Shown here one piece after another: positions 35,321 to 44,692 of a stretch of DNA of 64,000 nucleotides. The notes under the pieces were generated by a model. It did not search any database, was not told where the DNA came from, and saw only the letters and a list, made by a program, of their open reading frames with translations. The DNA is taken from positions 102,106 through 166,105 of the forward strand of contig NZ_FZNV01000006.1 in assembly GCF_900188415.1 (NCBI RefSeq). The letters run 5' to 3'. Origin of the DNA: Maribacter sedimenticola (GTDB lineage Bacteria > Bacteroidota > Bacteroidia > Flavobacteriales > Flavobacteriaceae). The number at the start of each line of letters is the position of its first letter. Within the stretch, counting starts at the first letter, position 1. The position numbers were made by a program, and so were the translations under genes.

Positions 35321-36115
35321 ATGGTTACCGCAAAAGAAAAACTTACAGCATTGATCATCACATATAATGAAATGGGATACATTGAAAAATGTATAGAATC
35401 CGTTTCATTTGCAGATGAAATCATTGTTGTGGATTCTTTTAGTACGGATGGCACATATGAATTTTTAAAAAACCATCCAAAAGTAAAGGTAATACAGAAC
35501 CCGTTTGAAAATTTCACTGCACAAAAATCATTTACTTTAAAACAGGCAACCAATGATTGGGTACTGTTTTTAGATGCAGATGAAATAGTGACCAGTGCAT
35601 TGCAGCAGGAAATATTGACCACTATTTCCAGTAAAACGGAAATTTCCGCTTTTTGGTTCTACAGACAGTTCATGTTCAAAAATGAAAAGTTGAACTATAG
35701 CGGTTGGCAGACCGATAAGAATTATCGTCTTTTCAGAAAAAGCAAAGTAAAATTTTCCGACTGCAAAATAGTTCATGAAACATTGGATGTGAATGGCACA
35801 TCTGGTATTCTCAAGGAAAAATTAGTGCACTATTGCTATAAAAATTACGAGGATTACAAAGGCAAAATGCTTAAATATGGTCGCTTAAAGGCCATTGAGT
35901 CTTTCTACAAAGAAAAGCAATACAATTATGTAAAAATGGTATTGAAGACCGGATGGAAATTCTTTAACCACTACATTTTGCGCTTAGGAGTCCTAGATGG
36001 CAAAAAAGGGTTTATCATTTGCTATCTTAATGCTTTGGGCGTACTTGAACGTTACAAGGAACTAAAGCGATTGGAACAAAAGAATGAATTGGCCTATTAC
36101 TTGGTAATGCCGTAG
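35321..36115 (+). CDS. Family 2 glycosyltransferase, WaaE/KdtX-like
   Basis: This 264-residue GT-A enzyme begins LTALIITYNEMGYIEKCIESV and has the VVDSFSTDGT nucleotide-sugar loop near residues 39-48 and the LFLDADEIV motif near residues 83-91. The middle W-rich and KIVHETLDV segment is typical of LPS core beta-1,4-glucosyltransferases of the WaaE group. It probably adds a sugar to LPS core or another surface glycan at the inner face of the membrane. Its last 19 bp overlap the end of the convergent GT. Confidence 0.92.
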   Translation: MVTAKEKLTALIITYNEMGYIEKCIESVSFADEIIVVDSFSTDGTYEFLKNHPKVKVIQNPFENFTAQKSFTLKQATNDWVLFLDADEIVTSALQQEILTTISSKTEISAFWFYRQFMFKNEKLNYSGWQTDKNYRLFRKSKVKFSDCKIVHETLDVNGTSGILKEKLVHYCYKNYEDYKGKMLKYGRLKAIESFYKEKQYNYVKMVLKTGWKFFNHYILRLGVLDGKKGFIICYLNALGVLERYKELKRLEQKNELAYYLVMP

Positions 36116-36915
36116 AACGTCCACACCCGTTTCTCTTTCTTGGTAGTATTTCGTATTCCTACGTTTTTTGCGATAGACTCTGGGGTTTTATATCCTCTTT
36201 TATGGTCTAGGTGCACACAAACTGCACTATAACGAAGTTGTTTGGATTTAATACCAAAATTAAAGAGACGTTCCCCCAACTCCCTATCTTGACCACCGTA
36301 TTGCATACGCTCATCAAAGCCATTGACGTTTACAATATCCTTTTTCCACCCAGATGAATTATGTCCGTTCCAACTGGCATTGGTAGGTGTTATCCAGTTT
36401 AATATTTTGGAAATAAACCCCTGGGCGGTCAGTTTATTGTTTTTAAATGTTTGGGGTATACCTTTTTCCTTGAGCCAGTGTATATTGAAACAACGTTGCT
36501 TTTCAATATCCTCTAGAGTGATAAGTTTTGAAATATTCATGGGAAGCATATAATATCCCCCAGATATAAAATATCCTGGTTCCTTGTTGATATAATGAAC
36601 CTGCACAAAATCTTCCCTAGGGATACAATCCCCATCGGTCATTATAATGTAATCCGCGGTACACGCGGTAACCGCCTTGTTTAAAATTCTTGATTTTTGG
36701 AAACCATCATCTTCTTGCCACACATGAACAATAGGGTAATGCACCTTTTTGGACATTTCCGCGATGAGATTTTTTGTAGCCGGCCCGGAACCATCATCGG
36801 CAATAACGACCTCAAAATTTTTAAAGATCTGTTGTTCAAAGCCCCATAACACCTTTTTCAACCACTCTTCGGCATTATAGGTACTAACAATGATACTAAT
36901 TTTAGGAATCTCCAT
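36097..36915 (-). CDS. Family 2 glycosyltransferase with galactosyltransferase-type C-domain
   Basis: This 272-residue GT-A enzyme has ISIIVSTYNAEEWLKKVLWG at the start, the ADDGSGPATK loop and the metal-binding MTDGDCIP motif near residues 92-99. The C-terminal half has the WNGHNSSGWKKDIVNVNGFDERMQYGGQDRELGERL block, which is the Glyco_transf_7C acceptor region. It is probably a surface-glycan transferase. It stands alone on this strand, diverging from the third GT; a TATTTTTG box at 36941-36934 may be its promoter. Confidence 0.92.
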   Translation of the reverse strand: MEIPKISIIVSTYNAEEWLKKVLWGFEQQIFKNFEVVIADDGSGPATKNLIAEMSKKVHYPIVHVWQEDDGFQKSRILNKAVTACTADYIIMTDGDCIPREDFVQVHYINKEPGYFISGGYYMLPMNISKLITLEDIEKQRCFNIHWLKEKGIPQTFKNNKLTAQGFISKILNWITPTNASWNGHNSSGWKKDIVNVNGFDERMQYGGQDRELGERLFNFGIKSKQLRYSAVCVHLDHKRGYKTPESIAKNVGIRNTTKKEKRVWTFYGITK

Positions 36916-37013
36916 GCTACTTGTAAATTACGGCAAAAATATAAAAGTCTTATCTATCTTTGATGCAGAAAAGACGGTCTAATTTTTAAAAGGACAAATT
37001 ACAGCATTGTAAA

Positions 37014-37844
37014 ATGAAGTTAAAAGAAATACCTGTATCAATTTACACCTCAGCCAAACTTTTAGCTATTTCCCCTTCTAGGATGAACAAGAAGGAAAAA
37101 GACCCTGTTCCCGTAATTGTTTCTTTGACTTCAATACCATCTAGATTAGGCACGCTCCATTTAACTATAAGGAGCCTACTAAATCAGGATATAAGACCTA
37201 AAAAAATAGTGTTATGGTTGCACCAGTCCTTGAAAACGGAGATTCCCAAACGACTATCACACTTAGAATCGGATATATTTGAAATAAAATATTCACATTT
37301 AACCTGCTCTCATCGTAAGTTAATCCATAGTCTGGAACATTATCCCAACGACACCATTGTTACGTGCGATGATGATATGATGTATAGAGAAAATTGGTTA
37401 CAGTTGTTATATAAAGAACACAAGCTACATCCTAATACCATCATTGCAAACCAGACCAGATATATTACCTATAATGAAGAGGGACATGTACTACCTTATA
37501 AAAATTGGTTATATCCAAAACACAATTCTATCAATAGCACTGCAGTAATACCAATTGGAGCCGAGGGCGTACTATACCCTCCAAAAAGCCTTTCCGAGCA
37601 AGTAATGAATACAAGTCTATTTTTAAAACTTGCACCTAAGGCAGACGACCTGTGGTTCAAGGTAATGGCCGTACTTAATGAAACGCAAGCCAAATTGGCC
37701 GAAAATAGGACAAAAGCTCCCATACCTATTATTGGGTCACAAAAACAATCGCTTAAAAAATTAAATATTGGCGAGGATAAAAACAGGATACAATGGCGTG
37801 CACTGACCCAGCATTTCAATATAGAACCAGAAATATTTCTTTAA
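37014..37844 (+). CDS. GT-A-fold glycosyltransferase-like protein
   Basis: This 276-residue protein starts the GT-A core with VPVIVSLTSIPSRLGTLHLTIRSLLNQ near residues 32-58 and has an acidic TCDDDMMYRENWL metal-site block near residues 120-132, the family pattern of uncharacterised capsule-associated transferases. A TATCTTTG box (36955-36962) lies upstream of its ATG. No nucleotide sugar can be assigned. It stands 13 bp before the Sua5 gene, so a glycan gene seems to lead a housekeeping transcript. Confidence 0.85.
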   Translation: MKLKEIPVSIYTSAKLLAISPSRMNKKEKDPVPVIVSLTSIPSRLGTLHLTIRSLLNQDIRPKKIVLWLHQSLKTEIPKRLSHLESDIFEIKYSHLTCSHRKLIHSLEHYPNDTIVTCDDDMMYRENWLQLLYKEHKLHPNTIIANQTRYITYNEEGHVLPYKNWLYPKHNSINSTAVIPIGAEGVLYPPKSLSEQVMNTSLFLKLAPKADDLWFKVMAVLNETQAKLAENRTKAPIPIIGSQKQSLKKLNIGEDKNRIQWRALTQHFNIEPEIFL

Positions 37845-37857
37845 TCTACAATTTACA

Positions 37858-38418
37858 ATGACAGAGGAAATCAACAAATGCATAGAAGTTTTGGAAAACG
37901 GTGGACTTATCCTTTACCCAACTGATACCGTTTGGGGTATTGGTTGTGATGCTACCAATGCGGAAGCCGTAAAGAAAGTATATGCCTTAAAAGAACGTGA
38001 TGACAGTAAGGCATTAATATGTTTGGTAGCCAATGATGCCATGTTGGAAAAACATGTTGAAAAAGTTCCTGAACTTGCCTATGATATAATTGATTTGGCC
38101 ACCAAACCGACAACTATTATTTATGATAGACCGCGTGGGGTTGCCAAAAACCTCATTGCACCGGACAATACATTGGCCATCCGAGTTGCAACGGATAAAT
38201 TCTGCCAATATCTTATTGGGAAATTTAAAAGACCTATCGTATCTACCTCGGCCAATATTTCGGGTCATCCCACACCAAAAAGTTTCCAAAATATAGAGGA
38301 AGCCATTTTAAAAGGTGTGGACTATGTGGTAAATTTGCATAGAGAGAAACAGAATAGTTCCTCATCATCGATCATTAGATTATCTAATGATAATACCGTG
38401 AAGATTATTCGAGAATAA
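37858..38418 (+). CDS. L-threonylcarbamoyladenylate synthase (Sua5/YciO/YrdC family)
   Basis: This 186-residue enzyme makes threonylcarbamoyl-AMP for the universal t6A37 tRNA modification. Family blocks include [20 protein letters not shown] near residues 15-34, the KxR-type KERDDSKAL segment, and the [11 protein letters not shown] block near residues 125-135. It is the short form without a C-terminal Sua5 domain. It is 4 bp from the tRNA nucleotidyltransferase gene, giving two tRNA-maturation functions in one operon. Confidence 0.96.
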   Translation: MTEEINKCIEVLENGGLILYPTDTVWGIGCDATNAEAVKKVYALKERDDSKALICLVANDAMLEKHVEKVPELAYDIIDLATKPTTIIYDRPRGVAKNLIAPDNTLAIRVATDKFCQYLIGKFKRPIVSTSANISGHPTPKSFQNIEEAILKGVDYVVNLHREKQNSSSSSIIRLSNDNTVKIIRE

Positions 38419-38422
38419 AGAC

Positions 38423-39847
38423 ATGCAAGAGAGCTATATAGATGCTTTAAAAAATCCTATTTTTCAAACTATATCCCAAGCCGCAGAGGAACTTGCGGTA
38501 GATTGCTATGTTATTGGTGGTTTTGTCAGGGATTACTTTTTAGACAGGGACATGCCAAAAGATATTGATGTCGTGGCCATTGGTAGCGGTATTAAACTTG
38601 CTGAAAAAGTAGCTTCAAAACTGAACGGCAATCCACAGGTCTCCGTGTTCAAAAATTTTGGAACGGCCATGATAAAAAGTGAGGGCATTGAACTGGAGTT
38701 TGTTGGGGCCAGAAAAGAAAGCTATCAACGAGATAGCAGAAAGCCAATAGTAGAGGATGGCACTTTGCAGGACGATCAAAAAAGGCGCGACTTTACCATA
38801 AATGCATTGGCCCTCTCTTTGAACAAAGGTAATTATGGTTTCCTTGTCGATCCATTTAACGGAATGGAGGATTTAGGGAACAAGGTCATAAAAACGCCTT
38901 TAGCACCTGGCATAACATATTCTGATGACCCGTTGCGCATGATGAGGGCCATAAGGTTTGCCACACAATTAAATTTTCAGATTGCCTTGCCCTCATTACA
39001 GGCGATCACTGAACATAAGGAACGAATTAAAATAGTATCCAATGAACGTATATTGGACGAGCTCCATAAAATCATGCTTTGTCCAAAACCTTCGGTAGGA
39101 TTATCACTGTTACATGAAACAGGGCTTTTACCCTATATTTTGCCTGAACTAACGGCATTACAGGGTATAGAAGAAATTGAGGGTCAAAAGCACAAAGATA
39201 ATTTTTGGCATACATTAGAGGTCGTCGATAATATTGCTCAGGCCACGGATAATCTATGGTTACGATGGGCCGCCCTATTGCATGACATAGGAAAGGCACC
39301 AACCAAAAGGTTCCATAAAAAAATTGGTTGGACATTTCACGGGCATGAGTATGTGGGTTCCAAAATGGTTTACAAATTATTTAAGCGCCTTAGGATGCCC
39401 TTGAACGATAAAATGAAATTTGTTCAAAAAATGGTACTGATGAGCTCAAGACCAATTGTACTATCAGAAGATTATGTAACCGATTCTGCCGTACGCAGGC
39501 TTATTTTTGATGCCGGTGAATATGTAGAGGATTTAATGACACTATGCGAGGCGGATATAACCACCAAGAACCCAAAAAAACAACGTAAATACAGACAAAA
39601 TTTTAAGGTCGTACGCCAAAAAATTGAAGAAGTAGAAGCTAGAGATCACGTAAGAAATTTTCAGCCACCAATAAGTGGAGAGGAAATCATGGCAACTTTT
39701 TCCTTAAAACCCTCAAAGGAAATTGGCATCATCAAGGAAGCAATCAAAGAAGCTATTTTGGAAGGAGAAATTTTAAATGAATATGAAGCGGCCAAAAAGT
39801 TTATGTATCTTAAGGGTAAAGAATTAGGACTAGAAATTTCAAAGTAG
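38423..39847 (+). CDS. CCA tRNA nucleotidyltransferase/poly(A) polymerase family with HD domain
   Basis: This 474-residue enzyme has the class II nucleotidyltransferase head ([28 protein letters not shown] near residues 29-56, with GG and DxD), the [11 protein letters not shown] motif, the [15 protein letters not shown] block and an HD phosphohydrolase-type region with [13 protein letters not shown] near residues 289-301. It is the probable CCA-adding enzyme of this lineage, although poly(A) polymerase activity cannot be excluded by sequence. The next gene begins 1 bp after its stop. Confidence 0.96.
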   Translation: MQESYIDALKNPIFQTISQAAEELAVDCYVIGGFVRDYFLDRDMPKDIDVVAIGSGIKLAEKVASKLNGNPQVSVFKNFGTAMIKSEGIELEFVGARKESYQRDSRKPIVEDGTLQDDQKRRDFTINALALSLNKGNYGFLVDPFNGMEDLGNKVIKTPLAPGITYSDDPLRMMRAIRFATQLNFQIALPSLQAITEHKERIKIVSNERILDELHKIMLCPKPSVGLSLLHETGLLPYILPELTALQGIEEIEGQKHKDNFWHTLEVVDNIAQATDNLWLRWAALLHDIGKAPTKRFHKKIGWTFHGHEYVGSKMVYKLFKRLRMPLNDKMKFVQKMVLMSSRPIVLSEDYVTDSAVRRLIFDAGEYVEDLMTLCEADITTKNPKKQRKYRQNFKVVRQKIEEVEARDHVRNFQPPISGEEIMATFSLKPSKEIGIIKEAIKEAILEGEILNEYEAAKKFMYLKGKELGLEISK

Positions 39848-39848
39848 T

Positions 39849-40919
39849 ATGGTCATTACGTTTAGAAGAATTGCAAAGATATCTTTAATCTTAGTTTATC
39901 TAGTAATTGTGGCCGGTGCGGTCGTTAGGATGACCGGTAGCGGCATGGGTTGTCCAGATTGGCCAAAATGTTTTGGTTTTTATATACCGCCAACAGAAGT
40001 TGAGGAATTACAATGGAAACCAAATAAATCCTTTGAAAAAGGTCAGGTAATCATTTGGCGCGAAACTTTACAGGTTGCGAAAAAATCCTTTACTACACAA
40101 AAAACGTTCAATCCAAACCATTGGGAATTGTACACCAAACATGATTATGCAGAATTTAATCCTTGGCATACTTGGATAGAATATATAAATAGATTGATAG
40201 GAGCGGTTGCAGGCCTGGCCACATTAATTTTGGCCATAGCATCCATAAAATATTGGAAAAAGAAAAAACGTATTCCAATATTTGCTTGGTTGGTTGTCTT
40301 TGGTATGGCCTTTCAAGCATGGTTGGGTGCTACGGTGGTATACTCCGTTCTAGAACCGGTGAAGATTACGGTACATATGTTTATGGCCTTGGTGATTGTA
40401 GCTTTGTTACTCTATATTATATATTTGGCCAATACCGAAAACAAGCATATTTACTACGATAACAACACCCTATATCTTTGCTTGTTTGCATTGGGCATTA
40501 CCCTTGTTCAAATTATAATGGGTACGCAAGTAAGACAATTTATTGATGAGCAAATAGATATTTTTGGGTATGATGCCAAAAGTTCCTGGTTAAAGAATCC
40601 GGAACTTTTATTTTACATACACCGATCTTTTTCCATTTTGGTAATCGCCACCAATATTTATTTGGCCTATAGGATCACTAAATTGAACTTGGGCCATATT
40701 AAAATATACTGGGTACTTTTCTTGTTATGCGTTGAGGTCCTTACCGGTATGGCAATGAATTATCTTAATTTTCCGGTTACCAGTCAGCCGCTTCATCTGG
40801 TCATTGCGTCCATTCTCTTTGGGGTGCAGTTTTACATTGTTTTAGATGCATTGATGCCTAGAAAAACTCCAAAACTTCGTAACTTTGCCCTCCCACAAAA
40901 AAGACGGTATGATTTATAA
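39849..40919 (+). CDS. Heme A synthase, COX15/CtaA family
   Basis: This 356-residue membrane protein oxidises heme O to heme A for aa3-type cytochrome oxidase. It has eight membrane segments and the family start VRMTGSGMGCPDWPKCFG near residues 27-44. The conserved heme-ligand His residues are in HTWIEYINRLIGA, VHMFMAL, YIHRSFSI and PLHLVIA. It is coupled with the upstream nucleotidyltransferase gene (1 bp) and overlaps the next gene by 11 bp. Confidence 0.95.
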   Translation: MVITFRRIAKISLILVYLVIVAGAVVRMTGSGMGCPDWPKCFGFYIPPTEVEELQWKPNKSFEKGQVIIWRETLQVAKKSFTTQKTFNPNHWELYTKHDYAEFNPWHTWIEYINRLIGAVAGLATLILAIASIKYWKKKKRIPIFAWLVVFGMAFQAWLGATVVYSVLEPVKITVHMFMALVIVALLLYIIYLANTENKHIYYDNNTLYLCLFALGITLVQIIMGTQVRQFIDEQIDIFGYDAKSSWLKNPELLFYIHRSFSILVIATNIYLAYRITKLNLGHIKIYWVLFLLCVEVLTGMAMNYLNFPVTSQPLHLVIASILFGVQFYIVLDALMPRKTPKLRNFALPQKRRYDL

Positions 40920-41406
40920 AATTCGTATAATTTTAGATGCTGATGACGATATTTTCCGAGATTTGGAAATAGAATCGCATAATTCATTAGAAGATTTTCA
41001 TAACGCCATTACACAGGCGTTTGGATTTCTGGGCAATGAAATGGCTTCTTTTTATACCTGTGACGAAGAATGGAGACAAGACGAGGAAATAGCACTTTTT
41101 GACATGAGCGAATCTGGATCTAATGTAAGGTTGATGAACGAAACCTTTTTAGAGGATATCATGACAGAAAAGAGTCCAAAATTAATCTATGTCTATGATT
41201 TTATGAACATGTGGACATTTTTTGTTGAATTGGCCGATATTGAAGAAAAAGAAGATGGTAGGGCCTATCCCAATGTATTGTTTTCCTTTGGCGAATTGCC
41301 CGAGACACCACCAGAAAAAAAGTTTGAGGCAGATGAAAGTGCTTTTGATTTTGATGATACCTTCGATAGTTATGACGACCTTGATTTCGATGAAAATTGG
41401 AACTAG
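40909..41406 (+). CDS. Plasmid pRiA4b ORF-3-like protein
   Basis: This 165-residue cytoplasmic protein matches the pRiA4b ORF-3/IS1096 TnpR-like family: MIYKIRIILDADDDIFRDLEIESHNSLEDFHNAITQAFGF, then the YDFMNMWTFFVELAD segment. The function is unknown, and no transposon is present despite the family name. The C-terminal 25 residues are extremely Asp-rich. A TTG at 40885 would add eight residues, but the ATG at 40909 is better placed, overlapping the heme A synthase stop by 11 bp. Confidence 0.88.
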   Translation: MIYKIRIILDADDDIFRDLEIESHNSLEDFHNAITQAFGFLGNEMASFYTCDEEWRQDEEIALFDMSESGSNVRLMNETFLEDIMTEKSPKLIYVYDFMNMWTFFVELADIEEKEDGRAYPNVLFSFGELPETPPEKKFEADESAFDFDDTFDSYDDLDFDENWN

Positions 41407-41466
41407 GAACATGTACAACTTTCACAAGTTTTAAAAGCAGAACAACCCTTTAAACAAATACATTAT

Positions 41467-42525
41467 ATGATCAACTTATATGCAACCCAAATTGAAAGTA
41501 TTTCTATTCATAGAGTTGGTAATAAAAATAAAAATGAGGGCATTTTCTTATCTGAGGAGCCTTTTAGACTTAATGATGAAACCACTGGTTTATTAAAGGA
41601 ATATTTCTTTAAGCCTTTTCGTGAAAAGGAAGAAAATTATTATAAACTGGCCAATGAGGTAGATGTGGAGTTCAATGAGCTTCATAAGATTTCAAGTGCA
41701 ATTTTTGCCGATCCTTCAACTGCGCACATAAATTCCAAAAAAATAGCCTCCTTACTTTTTGAACAATCCAACCACCCCCATATCAAGAGCGGAGAGGTTT
41801 ATGTAGCTTATCTTACCGGTTTGCTTTTGGACAACAAAAAAGTAGATGCGTTGGGTATTTTCAAAAGTGAGCTTAAACATGATTTTATTCAGTTTGAGGA
41901 AAAAGATTCCAATTTGGATATCATTATACAACAAGGCATTAATATCAATAAATTGGATAAGGGTTGCTTAATTTTTAATGTCGATAAGGAAGAAGGTTAT
42001 AAAGTATTGTCAGTAGACAGTAACAAATACGATACTAAATATTGGATAGAGAACTTTTTGGGTGTAGACCCCTTGGCCGATGACAATTTCAAGACCAAAA
42101 ACTACCTTAAGTTCTGCCAAAATTTTGCCAAGGATGTGGTTCTTCCCGCAGAGGACAAACAACAAGAAGTGTTGTTCATGAACCGTGCGGTTAACCATTT
42201 TGCAAAAAATGATTCTTTTGAAGAATCCTCATTCTTGAACGAAGTCATGGAAAATCCGGAACTGATTCCGGAATTCAAACACTATAAAACGGAAAAAGGT
42301 CCTAAATACAGTATAGAGGATGTTTCTAATTTTGACATTGCCAACAAAGCAGTATCAGATGCCCGTAAAAAAATCAAGAATGTCATTAATTTAGATACCA
42401 ATATTCAAATTAAATTGGATTTTATCAATCCTGAATCTGCAGAGAAATTCGTGGAAAAAGGATGGGATGAGGAAAGACAAATGTATTATTATTTGGTGTA
42501 TTTCAACAAAGAACAGAAAAGTTAA
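41467..42525 (+). CDS. ndpA: 37-kDa nucleoid-associated protein (NdpA/YejK family)
   Basis: This 352-residue protein matches the NA37/YejK nucleoid-associated family. Blocks include IESISIHRVGNKNKNEG near the start, YVAYLTGLLLDNKKVDALGIFKSE near residues 113-136, DKGCLIFN, and the FVEKGWDEERQMYYYLVYF end. The family binds nucleoid DNA; its precise role is not known. It ends at a long terminator shared with the convergent gene. Confidence 0.9.
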   Translation: MINLYATQIESISIHRVGNKNKNEGIFLSEEPFRLNDETTGLLKEYFFKPFREKEENYYKLANEVDVEFNELHKISSAIFADPSTAHINSKKIASLLFEQSNHPHIKSGEVYVAYLTGLLLDNKKVDALGIFKSELKHDFIQFEEKDSNLDIIIQQGININKLDKGCLIFNVDKEEGYKVLSVDSNKYDTKYWIENFLGVDPLADDNFKTKNYLKFCQNFAKDVVLPAEDKQQEVLFMNRAVNHFAKNDSFEESSFLNEVMENPELIPEFKHYKTEKGPKYSIEDVSNFDIANKAVSDARKKIKNVINLDTNIQIKLDFINPESAEKFVEKGWDEERQMYYYLVYFNKEQKS

Positions 42526-42542
42526 ATTGGTGCCTTTACTCA

Positions 42543-42590
42543 AATAAAGACCGCTATTCAATATATTATTGTATAGCGGTCTTTATTGTT
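42543..42590. terminator. Bidirectional terminator between convergent genes
   Basis: A perfect 15-bp stem (42543-42557 with 42573-42587) around a 15-base loop has T-rich sequence to the right and A-rich sequence to the left. It serves the nucleoid gene and the unrecognised gene at 42606-43688. Confidence 0.9.
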
Positions 42591-42605
42591 TTTTAGAATT
42601 TAAGG

Positions 42606-43688
42606 TCAAATCTTGATGTTGTTCTCCATTATCTGTTTTAAACTAACATCCTCATAATTTCTTCTCACAAAATTGAGTGCCAGATCCAATACTTCGCCCA
42701 TAGTGGTACAATTCTTAAAATCCATATCCATGGTCAGTTCCTCTATCTGGTCTCGCAACATTTTAATATTTTGATCGGTAGATATTACATCTGTTTTACA
42801 TATGGCCCTAAGTTTCTTTATTCTGTTCCCGGAACTTAAGATACGTTTGGCCACCATGGAACGTTCTTCCAGTTTATATTGATCTACGGAATCCCTCGTT
42901 AATTTGTTCCTGACCAACTCTACCATTTTATAGTTCTCCTTAAAGAACTGTGGTCTATATATTTTTAGCTTTCCTTCAAAGCATTGTTGATCAAAATCTA
43001 TTGCCCGTATTTTGTATACTACATGATCAAAATCATGGGTTGGTACAATAACGTAATTGTATGACCGCATGTCTCCCAACAGCCTTATCATGCACCGTTC
43101 GTTAAATTTTACGAACTCCTTGGCCAATTGGGCCTTTTCTGGCTCTGTACATTTGGGTAACATTGTTTTTATAAACTCATCTCCGGGAATGCCTGCAATA
43201 TGTTCCTCTATCAATGTATCCTTATATACTAAAAAGTTAAGGTTATAGGGAGATAGCATATGTTCTAGCTCCAACCCATAGATACGGGAAGCATCTGTCT
43301 TTTTAATATAGAAATAGGTGAAATTGTCGTTCAATATATTCCTGATTTTTATCCGGAACGGTTTAGAATTACCAAAAGTGCAAAAATCGACTGCATCTAC
43401 ATTGAGGTATTGATTAATATTATTACTACCATCGGAATGTAAAATGGAATACACTTTTTTAAGGGAATCATCTATTTCCTTTCTATCATATTCAGAATAA
43501 TATACCCTGATCCATAATGTATCCTCGTCCTCATTGTCATATACTACTACAGATCCGGAAAAACGAAGCAAGTCTTCGTAAAAGATAGGAATTTCCGTTT
43601 TTCTGCTATAATGTTCCAAATAGCCATCCAGGGCCTCACTAACGGGATATGCCGGTTTCTTTTTAGACATTAAACGTTCTTCTGACAT
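42606..43688 (-). CDS. Unrecognised protein with kinase-like motif order
   Basis: I do not recognise this 360-residue cytoplasmic protein. Its motifs follow the order of a protein-kinase-like fold: a YIKK pair (Lys129/130) that could be the beta-3 lysine, acidic residues in GLELEHML (Glu140/142) like helix C, a hinge-like stretch at 153-165, GDMRSYN at 205-211 where Asp206 and Asn211 have the D-x4-N spacing of the catalytic loop, and IDFD with Asp231 like the DFG aspartate. The N-terminal 120 residues are acidic and beta-rich; the C-terminal 110 are helical. It stands alone, diverging from an ABC exporter. Confidence 0.75.
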   Translation of the reverse strand: MSEERLMSKKKPAYPVSEALDGYLEHYSRKTEIPIFYEDLLRFSGSVVVYDNEDEDTLWIRVYYSEYDRKEIDDSLKKVYSILHSDGSNNINQYLNVDAVDFCTFGNSKPFRIKIRNILNDNFTYFYIKKTDASRIYGLELEHMLSPYNLNFLVYKDTLIEEHIAGIPGDEFIKTMLPKCTEPEKAQLAKEFVKFNERCMIRLLGDMRSYNYVIVPTHDFDHVVYKIRAIDFDQQCFEGKLKIYRPQFFKENYKMVELVRNKLTRDSVDQYKLEERSMVAKRILSSGNRIKKLRAICKTDVISTDQNIKMLRDQIEELTMDMDFKNCTTMGEVLDLALNFVRRNYEDVSLKQIMENNIKI

Positions 43689-43723
43689 ACTATTGATATA
43701 AATTACTAAGGTATAACTTGTAA

Positions 43724-43731
43724 CAAAGTTA
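43724..43731 (-). promoter_or_regulatory. Candidate -7 box of the kinase-like gene
   Basis: On the minus strand TAACTTTG (43731-43724) matches TAnnTTTG, 35 bases before the ATG at 43688. The best TTG candidate upstream is 25 bases away, beyond the usual spacing. Confidence 0.3.
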
Positions 43732-43779
43732 GGCTTTCTTCGTCAACTAGGTATATCAATCAAAAAACATCAACCTATT

Positions 43780-44682
43780 TTGAATTCTATACTGACCGTA
43801 CACAACCTCACCAAAAAATTTGGGTCGCTTACAGCCGTTAAAGATTTATCGTTCACCATTGAGAAAGGTAACGTTTATGGTATTCTAGGCCCTAACGGTA
43901 GCGGAAAATCCACCACATTGGGCATTGTTTTAAATGTAGTGAACAGAACCAGCGGCGAATTTGCCTGGTTCAATGGCGCATTGTCAACACACAATGCCCT
44001 GAAAAAAGTAGGTGCCATTATAGAACGACCCAACTTTTATCCCTACATGACCGCGGTACAGAACCTTAAACTGGTATGTAAAATAAAGGAAGTAAAAGAA
44101 GACAAAATCGAGGAGAAATTAGATCTGGTTGGCCTTTTGGACAGGAAAGACAGTAAGTTCAAAACTTTTTCCTTAGGAATGAAGCAACGTTTGGCCATAG
44201 CCTCCGCCCTACTTAATGACCCGGAGATACTAATATTGGACGAACCAACCAACGGTTTGGACCCACAGGGTATTCATCAAATTAGGGAAATTATAAAAAC
44301 CATAGCCGCCCAGGGCACTACCATACTTTTAGCCTCCCATCTATTGGACGAAGTGGAAAAAGTCTGCAGTCATGTTATCATACTAAGAAAGGGTGTAAAA
44401 TTATATTCTGGTAGGGTGGACAGTCTTCAGGCCAGTTTTGGCTTCTTTGAATTAAAGACGACCAACATGGACGCATTGACCGCATATTTAGAATCCAATT
44501 CTAATTTTGGGGAGGTTAAACACTCCAACGGATTGATAACAGCATTTCTAACCGCAGAGTTGGATGCACAGACATTGAACAAATTACTATTTGAAAACGG
44601 CATTGTGGTATCTCACCTTGTCAAGAGAAAAGAAAGTTTGGAAGAGCAGTTTTTACAACTAACCAAAAATGCAACCGCCTAA
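43780..44682 (+). CDS. ABC-2-type exporter ATP-binding protein
   Basis: This 300-residue ATPase has Walker A GPNGSGKST near residues 37-45, a signature FSLGMKQRLAIASAL near residues 129-143, Walker B ILILDEPTNGLDPQG near residues 149-163 and an H-loop LLASHLLDEVE. It belongs to the DrrA/BcrA/GldA-like class. The start is a TTG at 43780, as no ATG precedes the first beta strand. Its last bases overlap the start zone of the permease gene. Substrate unknown; the tandem T9SS genes downstream on the same strand are the main context. Confidence 0.94.
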   Translation: MNSILTVHNLTKKFGSLTAVKDLSFTIEKGNVYGILGPNGSGKSTTLGIVLNVVNRTSGEFAWFNGALSTHNALKKVGAIIERPNFYPYMTAVQNLKLVCKIKEVKEDKIEEKLDLVGLLDRKDSKFKTFSLGMKQRLAIASALLNDPEILILDEPTNGLDPQGIHQIREIIKTIAAQGTTILLASHLLDEVEKVCSHVIILRKGVKLYSGRVDSLQASFGFFELKTTNMDALTAYLESNSNFGEVKHSNGLITAFLTAELDAQTLNKLLFENGIVVSHLVKRKESLEEQFLQLTKNATA

Positions 44683-44692
44683 AACACAACCA

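Noticed and set aside
40909..41406. Mobile-element remnant, suggested by the family name pRiA4b ORF-3
   Set aside because: No transposase, inverted repeats or composition change flank it, and it overlaps a housekeeping gene.
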